Source: Alteracholeplasma palmae J233 (GTDB taxonomy: Bacteria > Bacillota_I > Bacilli_A > Acholeplasmatales > Acholeplasmataceae). Taken from it: a stretch of DNA of 64,000 nt. The stretch covers positions 1,399,499 to 1,463,498 of the forward strand of contig NC_022538.1 in assembly GCF_000968055.1 (NCBI RefSeq). The letters run 5' to 3'. Positions 7,185 to 15,530 of the stretch are shown piece after piece. Numbering within the stretch: position 1 is the stretch's first letter; each line of letters starts with the position of its first letter. Below the pieces are notes generated by a model. That model saw only the letters and a program-made list of their open reading frames with translations. It searched no databases and was not told the origin of the DNA. Position numbers and translations under genes: made by a program.

Positions 7185-8742
7185 ATACTATTTTTTCTAA
7201 AATCCAATTGTTTATTTTTTTATTCTCTAAATCAGTTTTGCTAAAAATTAAAGTGTATTCTGTATCTACTACTATGTTATCTACCTTAAATAAAGCTTCT
7301 TGATATAAATAGTTTTGAGAATAGAATTTATTTGCTAGTAAATCAGTCTTTATATTTTTTATCTCATCTGTTAGAATTTCAACAGTTCCTTTTCCAATAG
7401 CGTTTGTTACAACACTATTGTTTCCTGTTACTAATCCAACTTTAATTTCTTTAATGCCTTTTATATTTTGTTCTTTTCCAACTTCTATTTTAGCATCAAC
7501 AAATACATCAGCTAATAAATAACTTCTATCATGTCCAAAAATACCACCGATGTTTATTTCACTACTAGAAGGTGTTTTTTCATCTTTTAACTTTGTAAAT
7601 TCCTTTTGATCTGCTTTAATGTTACCACTAAAATAAAGGTTTGTCTCAGTTCCTTGATTAGGTCCGATAACTTTTCCAGCAATCCCACCTATGTTTAAGT
7701 TTCTTTGACTTGTTTCTGACTCTTCATAAGAAAAATCAACATCTATTAAAGTGTTCTTTACATAAACACGAGTCATTCTACTATGCTTATTCATATTACT
7801 ATCTTCATAAGAACCAATAACTGAACCAATATAAGCACTAGGCAATTTATCAATATCCACGTTGATAGTAACATTAGAAAGGGTGATATCAGAATAACTT
7901 CCTCTAGCATATCCAGAGATAGATCCTAAATATAAACTGCTGTATTGGCTTTTATGTTTTTGATTTATTTCACTGTTTTCTATAGTAATTTTAGAAAAGA
8001 CTGCAGAATTATAACTATAACTTGATATGATTGCGATATAGTTTGTCCCGGTATTACTCTTTTCCATATTATCTATTTTAATATTAGATAGTTTTATGTT
8101 AGTAATTTTTCCACTCACTCTACCAAATAAAGAAGTATGAGATTTACTATCATTTTTAAGTATTATATTTTTTATTTCATGACCATTACCATCAAAAACG
8201 CCAGTAAAGTCTTTATCATTAAAAATAGAATTTTTTAATTCTTCAGAATTAAAATCAATATCTGCATTCAATTTATAATAAGTTTCTAATAAAACTTCTT
8301 GTGTCTTTGTATCATCTGATTCCATTACTTTTTGAATTTCTAATAATTCTTCTTTAGTATTAATAAGATATGGATTTTCTTCATCACTACCTTTAAGTAG
8401 TGTCTTTTCATTTTTTTTGTATAACTCAACCACTTTTGTTTTGTGGGTGCCAAAAATAACAATTTGATAGTCAGTATCAGCCTTTAAATTTGTTAAACTG
8501 AATTCTTTATTTTTCTCTATTTTCTCATATCTAGATACTTCTTTATCATCATTAAACGCTATTGCATACATACTATTTGAAAGAAGTTGATTCTTTTCAT
8601 CTTCCCAATTTAATTTATATGTGATTTTCTTGAAACCAATTTTAGTATCAACTATTTCTAAATTAATATTAATACTATCTTGACAAGCGATTAAAGTAAA
8701 AATTGAAAATATTGATATTACAAATATTAGGAATTTTTTCAT
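7183..8742 (-). CDS. Surface lipoprotein with GLUG-like repeats
   Basis: 519 residues from the ATG at 8742, which has TTTGGAG six bases upstream. The first 20 residues are a lipoprotein signal peptide with lipobox LIAC, so the mature N-terminal Cys is expected to be lipid-anchored outside the membrane. After a Fibronectin-III-like stretch (about residues 30-105) comes ENPYLINTKEELLEIQ and FTGVFDGNGHEIKN. Several glycine-rich units follow (GSVIGSYED, IGGIAGKVIG, IGGIFGHDR, VGLVTGNNS) like the GLUG motif of bacterial surface proteins. It sits between gltX and cysS and is probably cotranscribed with gltX. The ligand or function is unknown. Confidence 0.8.
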   Translation of the reverse strand: MKKFLIFVISIFSIFTLIACQDSININLEIVDTKIGFKKITYKLNWEDEKNQLLSNSMYAIAFNDDKEVSRYEKIEKNKEFSLTNLKADTDYQIVIFGTHKTKVVELYKKNEKTLLKGSDEENPYLINTKEELLEIQKVMESDDTKTQEVLLETYYKLNADIDFNSEELKNSIFNDKDFTGVFDGNGHEIKNIILKNDSKSHTSLFGRVSGKITNIKLSNIKIDNMEKSNTGTNYIAIISSYSYNSAVFSKITIENSEINQKHKSQYSSLYLGSISGYARGSYSDITLSNVTINVDIDKLPSAYIGSVIGSYEDSNMNKHSRMTRVYVKNTLIDVDFSYEESETSQRNLNIGGIAGKVIGPNQGTETNLYFSGNIKADQKEFTKLKDEKTPSSSEINIGGIFGHDRSYLLADVFVDAKIEVGKEQNIKGIKEIKVGLVTGNNSVVTNAIGKGTVEILTDEIKNIKTDLLANKFYSQNYLYQEALFKVDNIVVDTEYTLIFSKTDLENKKINNWILEKIV

Positions 8743-8757
8743 TTTTATCTCCAAATT

Positions 8758-10089
8758 TTAAAGCTGTTTAATTGTTTCTTTAATTCTTGATATAATTCTT
8801 TCTTTTCCAAGTAATGCTAATGAAACTGGTAAACTTGGTCCATGCATTTCTCCAGTAGTTGCAATTCTAGCTGGCATAAATAGCAATTTACCCTTAATTC
8901 CAGTGTCTTTTCCCACTTGTTTAATTGTTTGTTCTATAGTTGGTGCATCAAATTCTATTGCTTCAAAAGCGTTTAGCATTGATACTAATAATTCTTTTGA
9001 ATTATTTTCAACTAAAAATTGTTTTTCTTCTTCATTTATAACAAAATTTTCATGGAAGAAAGCTTTATATAAAGAAACTATTTCAGCAATATATGTTAGT
9101 CTATCTTGTAATAATCCTACAAGTGTTTCTAGCCATTCTTGACTTTCAATCACAATATTTTCTTTTTCTAAATATGGTCTTGCTAGTTCTGCTAATTTAC
9201 TTACTTCTAATTTTTTAATATATCTACTATTAACATAAGCTAATTTTTCTTTATCAAACATAGCTGGTGCTTTAGAAAGTCTCTTATCATCAAATAATGC
9301 AATAATTTCTTCCTGAGTTAGTATTTCTTCTTCTCCCTTAGGTGAAAAACCTAATAAAGAAATGAAGTTAAACATAGCTTCTGGAAGATATCCTAAATTT
9401 GCATATTCAGAAATAAATTGGATAACATTTTTATCTCTCTTACTTAATTTCTTTTTATTTTCATTAACAATGATAGTCATATGACCAAATACTGGAGTTT
9501 CCCATCCAAAAGCATTATAAACCATAATTTGTTTTGGTGTGTTTGTAATATGTTCTTCTCCACGTAAAACATGAGAAATTTCCATTAAGTGATCGTCTAC
9601 TACAACGGCAAAATTATAAGTTGGTATCCCATTATCTTTCATGATAATCCAATCTTCAATTTCTTTACTTTCAAATTTTAAAGTACCGCGAACCATATCA
9701 TCAAATTGATAAGTAACATTTTCTGGAACTTTAAAGCGAATAGCAAATTTATCGCTATCTTCTCTATATTCTTTATATGCTAGTCCTTTTTCTAATAATT
9801 CATTAGCATATTTAGTATATAATTCTAGTCTTTCTAATTGTCTATAAGGACCGTAATTACCACCTTTATCAGGTGATTCATTCCAATCAAGTCCTAGCCA
9901 TTTTAAATTTGTTAACTGTGACTCTTCTCCGCCCTCTACATTTCTAGCAACATCTGTGTCTTCAATTCTAATAATAAAGTCACCACCATGGTGTCTTGCG
10001 AATAAATAATTAAATAAAGCACTTCTAGCATTTCCTATATGTAGTAATCCAGTTGGGCTTGGTGCGTATCTTACACGAACTTTTTTCAT
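8758..10089 (-). CDS. gltX: Glutamyl-tRNA synthetase
   Basis: 443 residues, class I synthetase. Motifs are PSPTGLLHIGNARSALFN (HIGH), TYNFAVVVDDHLM, HVLRGEEHITNTP and the KMSKS variant KKLSKRDKNV. It attaches glutamate to tRNA-Glu; whether it also charges tRNA-Gln (non-discriminating form) cannot be told from sequence alone. An AGAAGG site precedes the ATG. It is the first gene of a two-gene transcript with the GLUG lipoprotein. Confidence 0.96.
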   Translation of the reverse strand: MKKVRVRYAPSPTGLLHIGNARSALFNYLFARHHGGDFIIRIEDTDVARNVEGGEESQLTNLKWLGLDWNESPDKGGNYGPYRQLERLELYTKYANELLEKGLAYKEYREDSDKFAIRFKVPENVTYQFDDMVRGTLKFESKEIEDWIIMKDNGIPTYNFAVVVDDHLMEISHVLRGEEHITNTPKQIMVYNAFGWETPVFGHMTIIVNENKKKLSKRDKNVIQFISEYANLGYLPEAMFNFISLLGFSPKGEEEILTQEEIIALFDDKRLSKAPAMFDKEKLAYVNSRYIKKLEVSKLAELARPYLEKENIVIESQEWLETLVGLLQDRLTYIAEIVSLYKAFFHENFVINEEEKQFLVENNSKELLVSMLNAFEAIEFDAPTIEQTIKQVGKDTGIKGKLLFMPARIATTGEMHGPSLPVSLALLGKERIISRIKETIKQL

Positions 10090-10116
10090 ACTTAAAATAC
10101 CTTCTTTCGTAATACT

Positions 10117-10145
10117 ATTATATCTTATATTGTGTTTTTTAACAA
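10117..10145 (-). promoter_or_regulatory. Promoter for gltX
   Basis: Read leftward: TTGTTA (complement of 10140-10145), 17 bp, then TATAAT (complement of 10117-10122), about 27 bases before the gltX start. Confidence 0.7.
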
Positions 10146-10177
10146 TATCAACTTACCTTAACAAAACATTATAATTA

Positions 10178-10204
10178 AAAGAAAAGCCCCCAATAAAGGG
10201 AGCT
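10178..10204 (-). terminator. Terminator of the rplM-rpsI operon
   Basis: Read leftward, AGCTCCC pairs with GGGGGCT (one G-T pair; 10185-10204) and runs into TTTTCTTTT. It follows the rpsI stop by about 25 bases. Confidence 0.9.
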
Positions 10205-10228
10205 TGACACAATTGTGTAACCAAACAA

Positions 10229-10624
10229 TTAACGTTTTGAGAATTGTGGTGCACGACGTGCTTTCTTTAAACCATATTTCTTACGTTCTTTAGAACGAGG
10301 ATCTCTAGTTATTAGTCCTGCAGGTTTTAAGATTTGTCTTAACTCTGCATTAACTTCTAGTAAAGCTCTTGTAATCCCTAAACGGATTGCACCTGCTTGA
10401 CCAGTTAATCCACCACCATTAACATTAGCAACTACATCATATTTATCTGCGTTTTCAGTTAATGCTAAAGGTTGTAATACGTCTAAGCGAGTTGCTGCTG
10501 ATGGAATATATTCTTCGAATTCTCTTCCATTAACAATAAACTTACCTGTACCTGTTGTAAGAATAACACGAGCCACTGAACTCTTACGACGCCCAGTACC
10601 AAAATATTGAACTTTATTAGCCAT
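10229..10624 (-). CDS. rpsI: 30S ribosomal protein S9
   Basis: 131 residues from the ATG at 10624, with GGAGG nine bases upstream. An upstream in-frame extension overlaps rplM and is rejected. Typical S9 features are [14 protein letters not shown] near the start, [15 protein letters not shown] in the middle and the basic tail [19 protein letters not shown], which reaches the P-site tRNA. It is the second gene of the rplM-rpsI operon. Confidence 0.97.
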   Translation of the reverse strand: MANKVQYFGTGRRKSSVARVILTTGTGKFIVNGREFEEYIPSAATRLDVLQPLALTENADKYDVVANVNGGGLTGQAGAIRLGITRALLEVNAELRQILKPAGLITRDPRSKERKKYGLKKARRAPQFSKR

Positions 10625-10628
10625 AGTG

Positions 10629-11057
10629 TTATACCTCCAAACTTTCTGGTTGTTGCGCTTGATGTTTGTGTTCTGCATCAGCATATACAAATAATTTCTT
10701 AGCCATTGCTGAGCCTAACTTAGTGTGTGGCAACATACCGATAACAGCTTTTTCTACCATACGAGTTGGGAATTTAGCCATCATTTCTTCAGCAGTAGTT
10801 TCTTTTAAACCACCGTTGTATCCTGAATGATTGTAATAAATTTTGTTTGACCATTTTTTACCAGTCAATTTGATTTTATCTGCATTAACGATAATTACAT
10901 AGTCACCATTATCCACGTGAGGGGTGTATGTTGGTTTATGTTTACCTTTTAAAACAGATGCTACTACAGTTGCAAGACGACCTAAAGTTTTACCTTCAGC
11001 GTCTACGACAAACCATTTGCGTTCAATAGTTTGTTCATTTGCCATAAATGTTTTCAT
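10629..11057 (-). CDS. rplM: 50S ribosomal protein L13
   Basis: 142 residues. The conserved start is [19 protein letters not shown], with [22 protein letters not shown] and GMLPHTKLG motifs. It is an early-assembly 23S-binding protein. AAGGAG lies before the ATG. The gene has its own promoter and a ~70-base leader in which the L13 leader element of Firmicutes would be expected. In Bacillus the pair follows truA; here it has moved away from truA to the pyrR side. Confidence 0.97.
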   Translation of the reverse strand: MKTFMANEQTIERKWFVVDAEGKTLGRLATVVASVLKGKHKPTYTPHVDNGDYVIIVNADKIKLTGKKWSNKIYYNHSGYNGGLKETTAEEMMAKFPTRMVEKAVIGMLPHTKLGSAMAKKLFVYADAEHKHQAQQPESLEV

Positions 11058-11125
11058 TTTTTGTTTTCTCCTTATTCTTATTAAATCATTAATAAGGGCT
11101 TGTGGAATTTTTTTGAATCGTACCT
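11058..11125 (-). promoter_or_regulatory. Leader of rplM (candidate L13 autoregulatory leader)
   Basis: The untranslated stretch between the mapped -10 box and rplM is about 70 bases and contains a hairpin of CTTATT and AATAAG around a TAATGATTT segment just before the ribosome-binding site. Firmicute rplM genes often carry an L13 leader bound by L13; the match here is positional plus one hairpin, not a covariance-model hit. Confidence 0.45.
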
Positions 11126-11130
11126 ATCTA

Positions 11131-11159
11131 ATAATACTATATTGGATATTAAAAGTCAA
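11131..11159 (-). promoter_or_regulatory. Promoter for rplM-rpsI
   Basis: Read leftward: TTGACT (complement of 11154-11159), 17 bp spacer, TATTAT (complement of 11131-11136). Near-consensus vegetative promoter. Confidence 0.85.
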
Positions 11160-11187
11160 TCTTTTTATGTCTATTTATAAAAAGAAA

Positions 11188-11679
11188 TTAATCTAAATAA
11201 ACACACTGATTATTAAAGTCCACAATTACCTTTTCTTCTTTACTTGTTGGAATGTTTTTGCCTACATAATCAGCTCTAATAGGAAGTTCTCTATGCCCTC
11301 TATCTACTAGCACTGCTAATTGTACTTTACTAGGTCTTGCCATATCAACAAGGGCATCCATAGCTGCTCTAACTGATCTTCCTGTGAATAATACATCATC
11401 TACTAGAATAACATTTTTATTAGCTACTTCTAATTTTTCTTTATTCGTAATGACATCAGTCATATCATCTCTATATGCTGTAATATCAATCCCAAAAACA
11501 GTAATATCAACATCTGCGAATCTTTTAAGATTTTCTTTAATAATTTCTGCAATTGGTAGACCTTTTTTCATAATACCAACTAAAACAATTTCTTCTAAAT
11601 CATTATTTCTTTCTATGATTTCATGGGTCATTCTTTTGAGCGTTCTTGAAAGTTGCTCACTATTTAATATTTCTTTCAT
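11188..11679 (-). CDS. pyrR: PyrR bifunctional pyrimidine regulator / uracil phosphoribosyltransferase
   Basis: 163 residues, normal for PyrR (about 180 in Bacillus). The PRPP-binding loop is NVILVDDVLFTGRSVRAAMDAL. The PyrR-specific segments IVLVGIMKKGLPIAE and LVDRGHRELPIRADYVGKNIPTS are present. PyrR binds pyr mRNA leaders when UMP/UTP is high and favours termination, and has weak uracil PRTase activity. It is divergent from the uracil permease gene, whose leader carries a matching binding loop, so the regulator and its target are adjacent. The predicted transcript start leaves only about ten bases before the ATG. Confidence 0.95.
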   Translation of the reverse strand: MKEILNSEQLSRTLKRMTHEIIERNNDLEEIVLVGIMKKGLPIAEIIKENLKRFADVDITVFGIDITAYRDDMTDVITNKEKLEVANKNVILVDDVLFTGRSVRAAMDALVDMARPSKVQLAVLVDRGHRELPIRADYVGKNIPTSKEEKVIVDFNNQCVYLD

Positions 11680-11695
11680 TTACATCACCATTTAT

Positions 11696-11704
11696 ATTAT
11701 ACCA
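11696..11704 (-). promoter_or_regulatory. Extended -10 promoter for pyrR
   Basis: Read leftward: TGGTATAAT, an extended -10, 16 bases before the pyrR ATG. The -35 is poor. It lies back-to-back with the uracil permease promoter. Confidence 0.6.
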
Positions 11705-11722
11705 ATTTTTTACAAATTATAG

Positions 11723-11751
11723 TTGCATGTTATATTTCATTATGGTATACT
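11723..11751 (+). promoter_or_regulatory. Promoter for the uracil permease gene
   Basis: TTGCAT (11723-11728), 17 bp, TATACT (11746-11751). Transcription would start just before the PyrR binding loop. Confidence 0.8.
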
Positions 11752-11766
11752 CTTAACAAATGAAGT

Positions 11767-11857
11767 CCTTTAAAGAGCACCCGTGAGTGTTTTAAGGTAT
11801 CGTAATTCATCATACCCTAAACTATAAAAGGACACCTATTTTGGTGTCCTTATTTTT
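11767..11857 (+). promoter_or_regulatory. PyrR-dependent attenuator (binding loop plus terminator)
   Basis: Three hairpins are visible. First, CCTTTAAA/TTTTAAGG (11767-11797) encloses GAGCACCCGTGAGTGT, which carries the CCNGUGAG core of PyrR binding loops. Second, GGTAT/ATACC (11796-11816). Third, an intrinsic terminator AAGGACACC/GGTGTCCTT (11828-11851) followed by T's. PyrR bound to the first loop should permit the terminator, shutting off the permease when pyrimidine nucleotides are abundant. Mechanism inferred from Bacillus. Confidence 0.85.
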
Positions 11858-11888
11858 AAAGGAATCATAAAAAGAAAGGATGTCTTTT

Positions 11889-13301
11889 ATGACTCAAAAA
11901 AATGTAGTTGGTTATCTTCCAGATGACAAGCCTAGTTTAGGCAAAAGTATTCTCTTTGCATTACAACAATTCTTAGTGATGCTCCCTGCCACAGTTCTTG
12001 CTGCTTTAATTATGAATGGTAGAGGCATTGAGATCTACAGTATTCCTGCAGCAGTGTTTGCTTCTGGTGTAGCAACAATTTGTTTCCTTCTTGTAACAAG
12101 AGGAAAAATTCCTTTATATTATGGTTCAAGTTTCTCATATATTCCAGCAGTAGCAATCATCACTACTAAATTTACAGGAGTAGGCGCTGATGCAGTATTT
12201 GGAGCAATCATGGTTGCCTCTATCATTTCTGGTTTTATGAGTATTGGTGCAGGTTTATTAATTAAATACTTTGGTCAAGATAAAATTGATAAAATACTAC
12301 CTGGGCACATTACAGGAATGATCGCGATGATTATCGGATTATCACTTGCAGGAAATACAATGACTGGTATTTTACAAGTAAGTGTCTCTGGTGATGTTAA
12401 TTGGTTATCTGTTCTAATAGCTTTAATTACTTTCATTACAATTACCGTATTGACAGTTGTATTAAAAAAAGGATTTATTAGTCAATTACCAATTTTATTA
12501 GGTATTGGAGTAGGTGTATTTTTCTCATATTTAATTTATGTTCCTTTAACAATTGGTGGTAATTATTTTGAGGCAATCGGGTCTTATTTTTCAAATATTC
12601 CTGCTGGACAAATTAGTTTATTTGAACATATGCCTTGGAATACATTAGCTCCTGCGTTTAAACAACCTGAAATTATTGTAACAGCAATCTTAGCAATCTT
12701 CCCAATAGCATTTGCTACTATTCCAGAATCTGCAGCACACGTCAACCAAGTAGATTTATATGTGAATAACTTAGCTGAACAAATGGGGGTTGAAAAAAGA
12801 TATAATATCAAAGATGAATTAGACACAAACTTAATCGGTGATGGTATTGGTGATATCATAGCTGTATTATGCGGTGGTCCTGCTGGTACGAATTATGGTG
12901 AAAACGTGAGTGCTTCTGCAGTTACTAAAAACTTTTCATCTTATGTATTTTATATAGCAGGTGCTATAGCAATTGTTGTTGGTATTTTATTAGATTTAAT
13001 TGGTAATATTAATATTAGCGAATTATTAACACAACCTGTTATTCAAGGCGTTAGCTTATACTTATTTGGAGCAATCGCAGTTCAAGGTATCGCCTTAATG
13101 ATTGAAAAGAAAATTAATGTTTTCGATCCTAAAGTGGTTGCGGTTATGGCCTTTATAGCAATCGTAGGTCTAGGCGTAGATAGTATTAAAGTAACTGATA
13201 CTTTCTTATTACCAGGTATTGGTGTAGCTGCTTTTGGTGGTATTTTACTCAACTTGCTTTTAATCTGGTTAGAAAAATTATTTAAAACTAAAAACCAATA
13301 A
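11889..13301 (+). CDS. uraA: Uracil permease (NCS2 family)
   Basis: 470 residues from the ATG at 11889, chosen because AAAGGA then lies eight bases upstream; the ATG at 11880 abuts the same site. About 14 hydrophobic segments are visible. NCS2 features include the Gln-rich start LFALQQFLVMLPAT, YYGSSFSYIPAVA, the Glu-containing IPESAAHVNQVDLYVNN and the NYGENVSASAVTKNFSS segment of uracil/xanthine permeases. The PyrR attenuator in its leader argues for uracil as substrate. It is a proton-coupled importer in known members. A terminator follows, so the transcript is monocistronic. Confidence 0.9.
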   Translation: MTQKNVVGYLPDDKPSLGKSILFALQQFLVMLPATVLAALIMNGRGIEIYSIPAAVFASGVATICFLLVTRGKIPLYYGSSFSYIPAVAIITTKFTGVGADAVFGAIMVASIISGFMSIGAGLLIKYFGQDKIDKILPGHITGMIAMIIGLSLAGNTMTGILQVSVSGDVNWLSVLIALITFITITVLTVVLKKGFISQLPILLGIGVGVFFSYLIYVPLTIGGNYFEAIGSYFSNIPAGQISLFEHMPWNTLAPAFKQPEIIVTAILAIFPIAFATIPESAAHVNQVDLYVNNLAEQMGVEKRYNIKDELDTNLIGDGIGDIIAVLCGGPAGTNYGENVSASAVTKNFSSYVFYIAGAIAIVVGILLDLIGNINISELLTQPVIQGVSLYLFGAIAVQGIALMIEKKINVFDPKVVAVMAFIAIVGLGVDSIKVTDTFLLPGIGVAAFGGILLNLLLIWLEKLFKTKNQ

Positions 13302-13334
13302 ACATTCTTATCGTTAAAAATTCATATTAAATAG

Positions 13335-13369
13335 AAAATCGCCTTTATAAATTAAAAGCGATTTTTTTT
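13335..13369 (+). terminator. Terminator of the uracil permease gene
   Basis: AAAATCGC/GCGATTTT stem with a 15-base loop, then a T run to 13369. Confidence 0.85.
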
Positions 13370-13383
13370 ATTAATGTAAATTT

Positions 13384-14247
13384 TTATTTAATTTGCCCTT
13401 CTATTTCTGAAAGATTATCAACTCTAGGTCTTTCAATCAGTGTAAAGTTAGATGAATTGATTTTATATGTATGTAATCCATCACCTTCTGTTTGAGTTGG
13501 GTTAGTAAAATATAGTTCATTGATACCGGTAATACCAACGCCTAATAAACTAGAAACCTTAACAACCAATTTGATTTTAGTAAAGACATTAACTTCTTGA
13601 TTAAAAAAATTACTTTTCTTATCGACGATCAAATTAACAATTAAATTATTTCGTTTAGTTTGCTCATTATATAGAATATATCCTTCAGTAAATAATTCTT
13701 TATTCGTTGGATAAAAATAAAATTTCTCATTTTCTTTTTCAAATCTAATTTCATTGACGTTGATTCTAGAAACCATTTTTCCTTCTAATACTTTAAATGG
13801 AATTCTAATAGAATAAAAATCATATAATTCATCACTTACTTCAATATCTTTAACTTCACCAACTGTTTCTATTAAGTGAAATCCAAACAAAGGATTATTA
13901 AGATATTTATTTTTATATCGTTCTGATTCTTTATAAATCAACATTCTATCTGTAAATTCAATAATAGAATAGTTTGCTGAGGCAAACTGTAATTCTCTAA
14001 ATAGTTCTGCTCTTTTATTCATATCATCATTAATTTTGCTTACAGTTTTATTATGTGCATAAACTAAAAAACTAAATAATGCACTTGAGATAAATGAAGC
14101 GAAAGCAACAATTAAAACGGCAATACGAATACCTATGACATTAAAACTAGCTGCTAATTCATCACCAAAAAATAAAGAAACGATAGAGAAAATAAAAATA
14201 GCAATCGTGCTAATGATTAAATACTTAAATAGTTTATTTTGTTTCAT
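13384..14247 (-). CDS. Membrane protein of unknown function
   Basis: 287 residues. Two hydrophobic spans occur near the N-terminus (about residues 9-28 and 41-63), followed by a Lys/Glu-rich cytosolic or extracellular domain with no motif I recognise (FHLIETVGEVKDIEVSDELYDFYSIRIPF; GVGITGINELYFTNP). A GAGG site precedes the ATG. It lies downstream of the broken RCC1 gene, separated from it by a terminator-like hairpin, and may have its own promoter inside that hairpin (TATAAT near 14283). Function unknown. Confidence 0.7.
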   Translation of the reverse strand: MKQNKLFKYLIISTIAIFIFSIVSLFFGDELAASFNVIGIRIAVLIVAFASFISSALFSFLVYAHNKTVSKINDDMNKRAELFRELQFASANYSIIEFTDRMLIYKESERYKNKYLNNPLFGFHLIETVGEVKDIEVSDELYDFYSIRIPFKVLEGKMVSRINVNEIRFEKENEKFYFYPTNKELFTEGYILYNEQTKRNNLIVNLIVDKKSNFFNQEVNVFTKIKLVVKVSSLLGVGITGINELYFTNPTQTEGDGLHTYKINSSNFTLIERPRVDNLSEIEGQIK

Positions 14248-14250
14248 AAT

Positions 14251-14301
14251 AAAACCTCGTCTAATTAATATGATTATATTATATCATATTTATAAACGAG
14301 G
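14251..14301 (-). terminator. Terminator-like hairpin after the RCC1 pseudogene
   Basis: Read leftward, CCTCGT pairs with ACGAGG (14255-14301), with additional internal pairing of ATATGAT and ATCATAT, followed by TTTT. It separates the exported-protein/RCC1 operon from the membrane-protein gene. Confidence 0.65.
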
Positions 14302-14311
14302 CTGTTGATAA

Positions 14312-14827
14312 TCAATTGAATTCCCATTTAGCATATAAAACACGTGTGCTATCTGACATAATTTGATTATTTGCTAATTTAGTCTGATAGTTTGCATCAC
14401 AGTACCATCCTGAAAATATATATCCTGATTTTTGGTATTGGTAAGGGTTAAATGCATAACCTTTAGGTAGATTATCTGTGTGAACAGTTACCCACTTTAG
14501 AGAGCCAAGCACAACTATTTCAGTTGGATCGACAGTATTGCCATTCCCTAGTTGTCCATAATTATTATGTCCCCAAGCATAGAGTTCTTGATTATTATCT
14601 ATAGCAAGATTAAACTGATAAGATGAGGCTACTTTATGATAACCAGTTCCTGTCATTTCTTTATATTCAACTGATTATATTGATGCCCAAGCTGCTGTTT
14701 CATGCTGAACTTCTGTACTTTTAACTACGTTTGTATTATTGATTTGATCAATCCAATAAGAATGTGTAGCAGTCAAAGTTAGCATAATACATAAAATAGT
14801 TACAAACCCAATTGCTAGTTTCTTCAT
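14312..14827 (-). pseudogene. Truncated RCC1-repeat secreted protein with in-frame stop
   Basis: Starting at the ATG at 14827 (GGAGATG upstream) the frame encodes a signal-peptide-like start MKKLAIGFVTILCIMLTLTA then HSYWID, and reaches a TAA at 14675-14677 after 50 codons. The same frame continues with SVEYKEMTGTGYHKVA, one RCC1 repeat (LAIDNNQELYAWGHNNYGQLGNG in two segments) and an InlB-type repeat (SGYIFSGWYCD to VLYAKWEFN), stopping at TGA 14312-14314. The intact paralog at 15531-17036 aligns across the stop (YKELKQSFTTIT..YNLAID), showing one ancestral gene. Only one of about seven RCC1 blades remains, so both an internal deletion and a nonsense change are seen. Confidence 0.85.
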
Positions 14828-14843
14828 ATTGATCATCTCCTAA

Positions 14844-15356
14844 CTATATTGTTACTTCAAATTTAAGTGTAATTGTGATTTTTTTACCTGCGATTTTTGC
14901 ATATTCTGTAGCATTTGCTGGTTCACTAGTAAATTCAATCGTTGCTGATACGTTATTTAAAGGTGTTCCGATAATAATTTCTTTATTAGTCCATCCCTTT
15001 AAAGTAAATAGACTTGTTACATCATCTGTCCCAGCTTTAACTGATACTAACTGAGCTTTTAAACTTCCCTTTGTTCCTTCTGCGCCTACCCCATTCCAAG
15101 TAAAGTTGAATTTAGGTTGAATTGAGCTTACTGAAGTCCCTGGATTTTCTTTTCCAACTGGTACTAGTTTTCCTGTACCATTTATTTTTGATACATCTAA
15201 TGTGGTTGTTACTACTCCACCTGTTCCAATTTCAGCTTCTGTGTTTGCGTTACTACTTGTTCCTGTTGCGCTTGCTGCCCAGTATGCATATGCTCCACCT
15301 GTTAATGTAAGTATTGCCATGATAATTAGTATTGGTAAAATTAATTTTTTCTTCAT
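14844..15356 (-). CDS. Exported protein with SipW-type signal sequence, paralog A
   Basis: 170 residues. The N-terminus MKKKLILPILIIMAILTLTGGAYAYWA is a signal peptide whose Gly-Gly-aromatic end resembles TasA/camelysin-class, SipW-processed proteins. The mature part is Gly/Thr/Val-rich with shared blocks VVTTTLDV, LVPVGKENPG, WNGVGAEGTKGSLKAQLVSV, LFTLKG, IIIGTPL and EYAKIAGKKITITLKFEV, which recur in the proteins at 17055-17570 and 19870-20382. AAGGAG precedes the ATG. It is followed after 16 bp by the RCC1 pseudogene and preceded by a direct-repeat operator. The TasA analogy is inference; no sipW is in the window. Confidence 0.8.
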   Translation of the reverse strand: MKKKLILPILIIMAILTLTGGAYAYWAASATGTSSNANTEAEIGTGGVVTTTLDVSKINGTGKLVPVGKENPGTSVSSIQPKFNFTWNGVGAEGTKGSLKAQLVSVKAGTDDVTSLFTLKGWTNKEIIIGTPLNNVSATIEFTSEPANATEYAKIAGKKITITLKFEVTI

Positions 15357-15426
15357 ATTTGTATTCTCCTTAATAAATTATTATTTTTAAACCCTTATTT
15401 AAAGCTCTTTGTTTGGGTTCGCCTAA

Positions 15427-15432
15427 AGTATA
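15427..15432 (-). promoter_or_regulatory. -10 box of paralog A promoter
   Basis: Read leftward TATACT, about 70 bases before the ATG. The hexamer 17 bp upstream is ACTAAA, far from TTGACA, so an activator is expected. The direct-repeat pair starts 27 bp upstream of this box. Confidence 0.65.
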
Positions 15433-15459
15433 TCTTGTTTTTTTCTATCTTTAGTTTTT

Positions 15460-15490
15460 ATGTTATGAAACCATGTTCAAATGTCATGAA
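15460..15490 (-). promoter_or_regulatory. LytTR-type direct-repeat operator 1
   Basis: ATGTTATGAA (15460-15469) and ATGTCATGAA (15481-15490) on the plus strand, start-to-start 21 bp, i.e. two helical turns. AgrA/LytTR regulators bind pairs of ~9-bp direct repeats with 12-13 bp between them next to weak -35 regions. The same repeat pair is found at 17669-17699 and 20448-20478. Confidence 0.75.
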
Positions 15491-15530
15491 CGCGTATTGT
15501 AATATAAATAAATGATATTTATCGGCTATT

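Noticed and set aside
14312-14656. Independent small gene starting at ATG 14656
   Set aside because: It has no ribosome site or signal peptide and aligns with the interior of the intact RCC1 protein; better explained as the tail of a broken gene.
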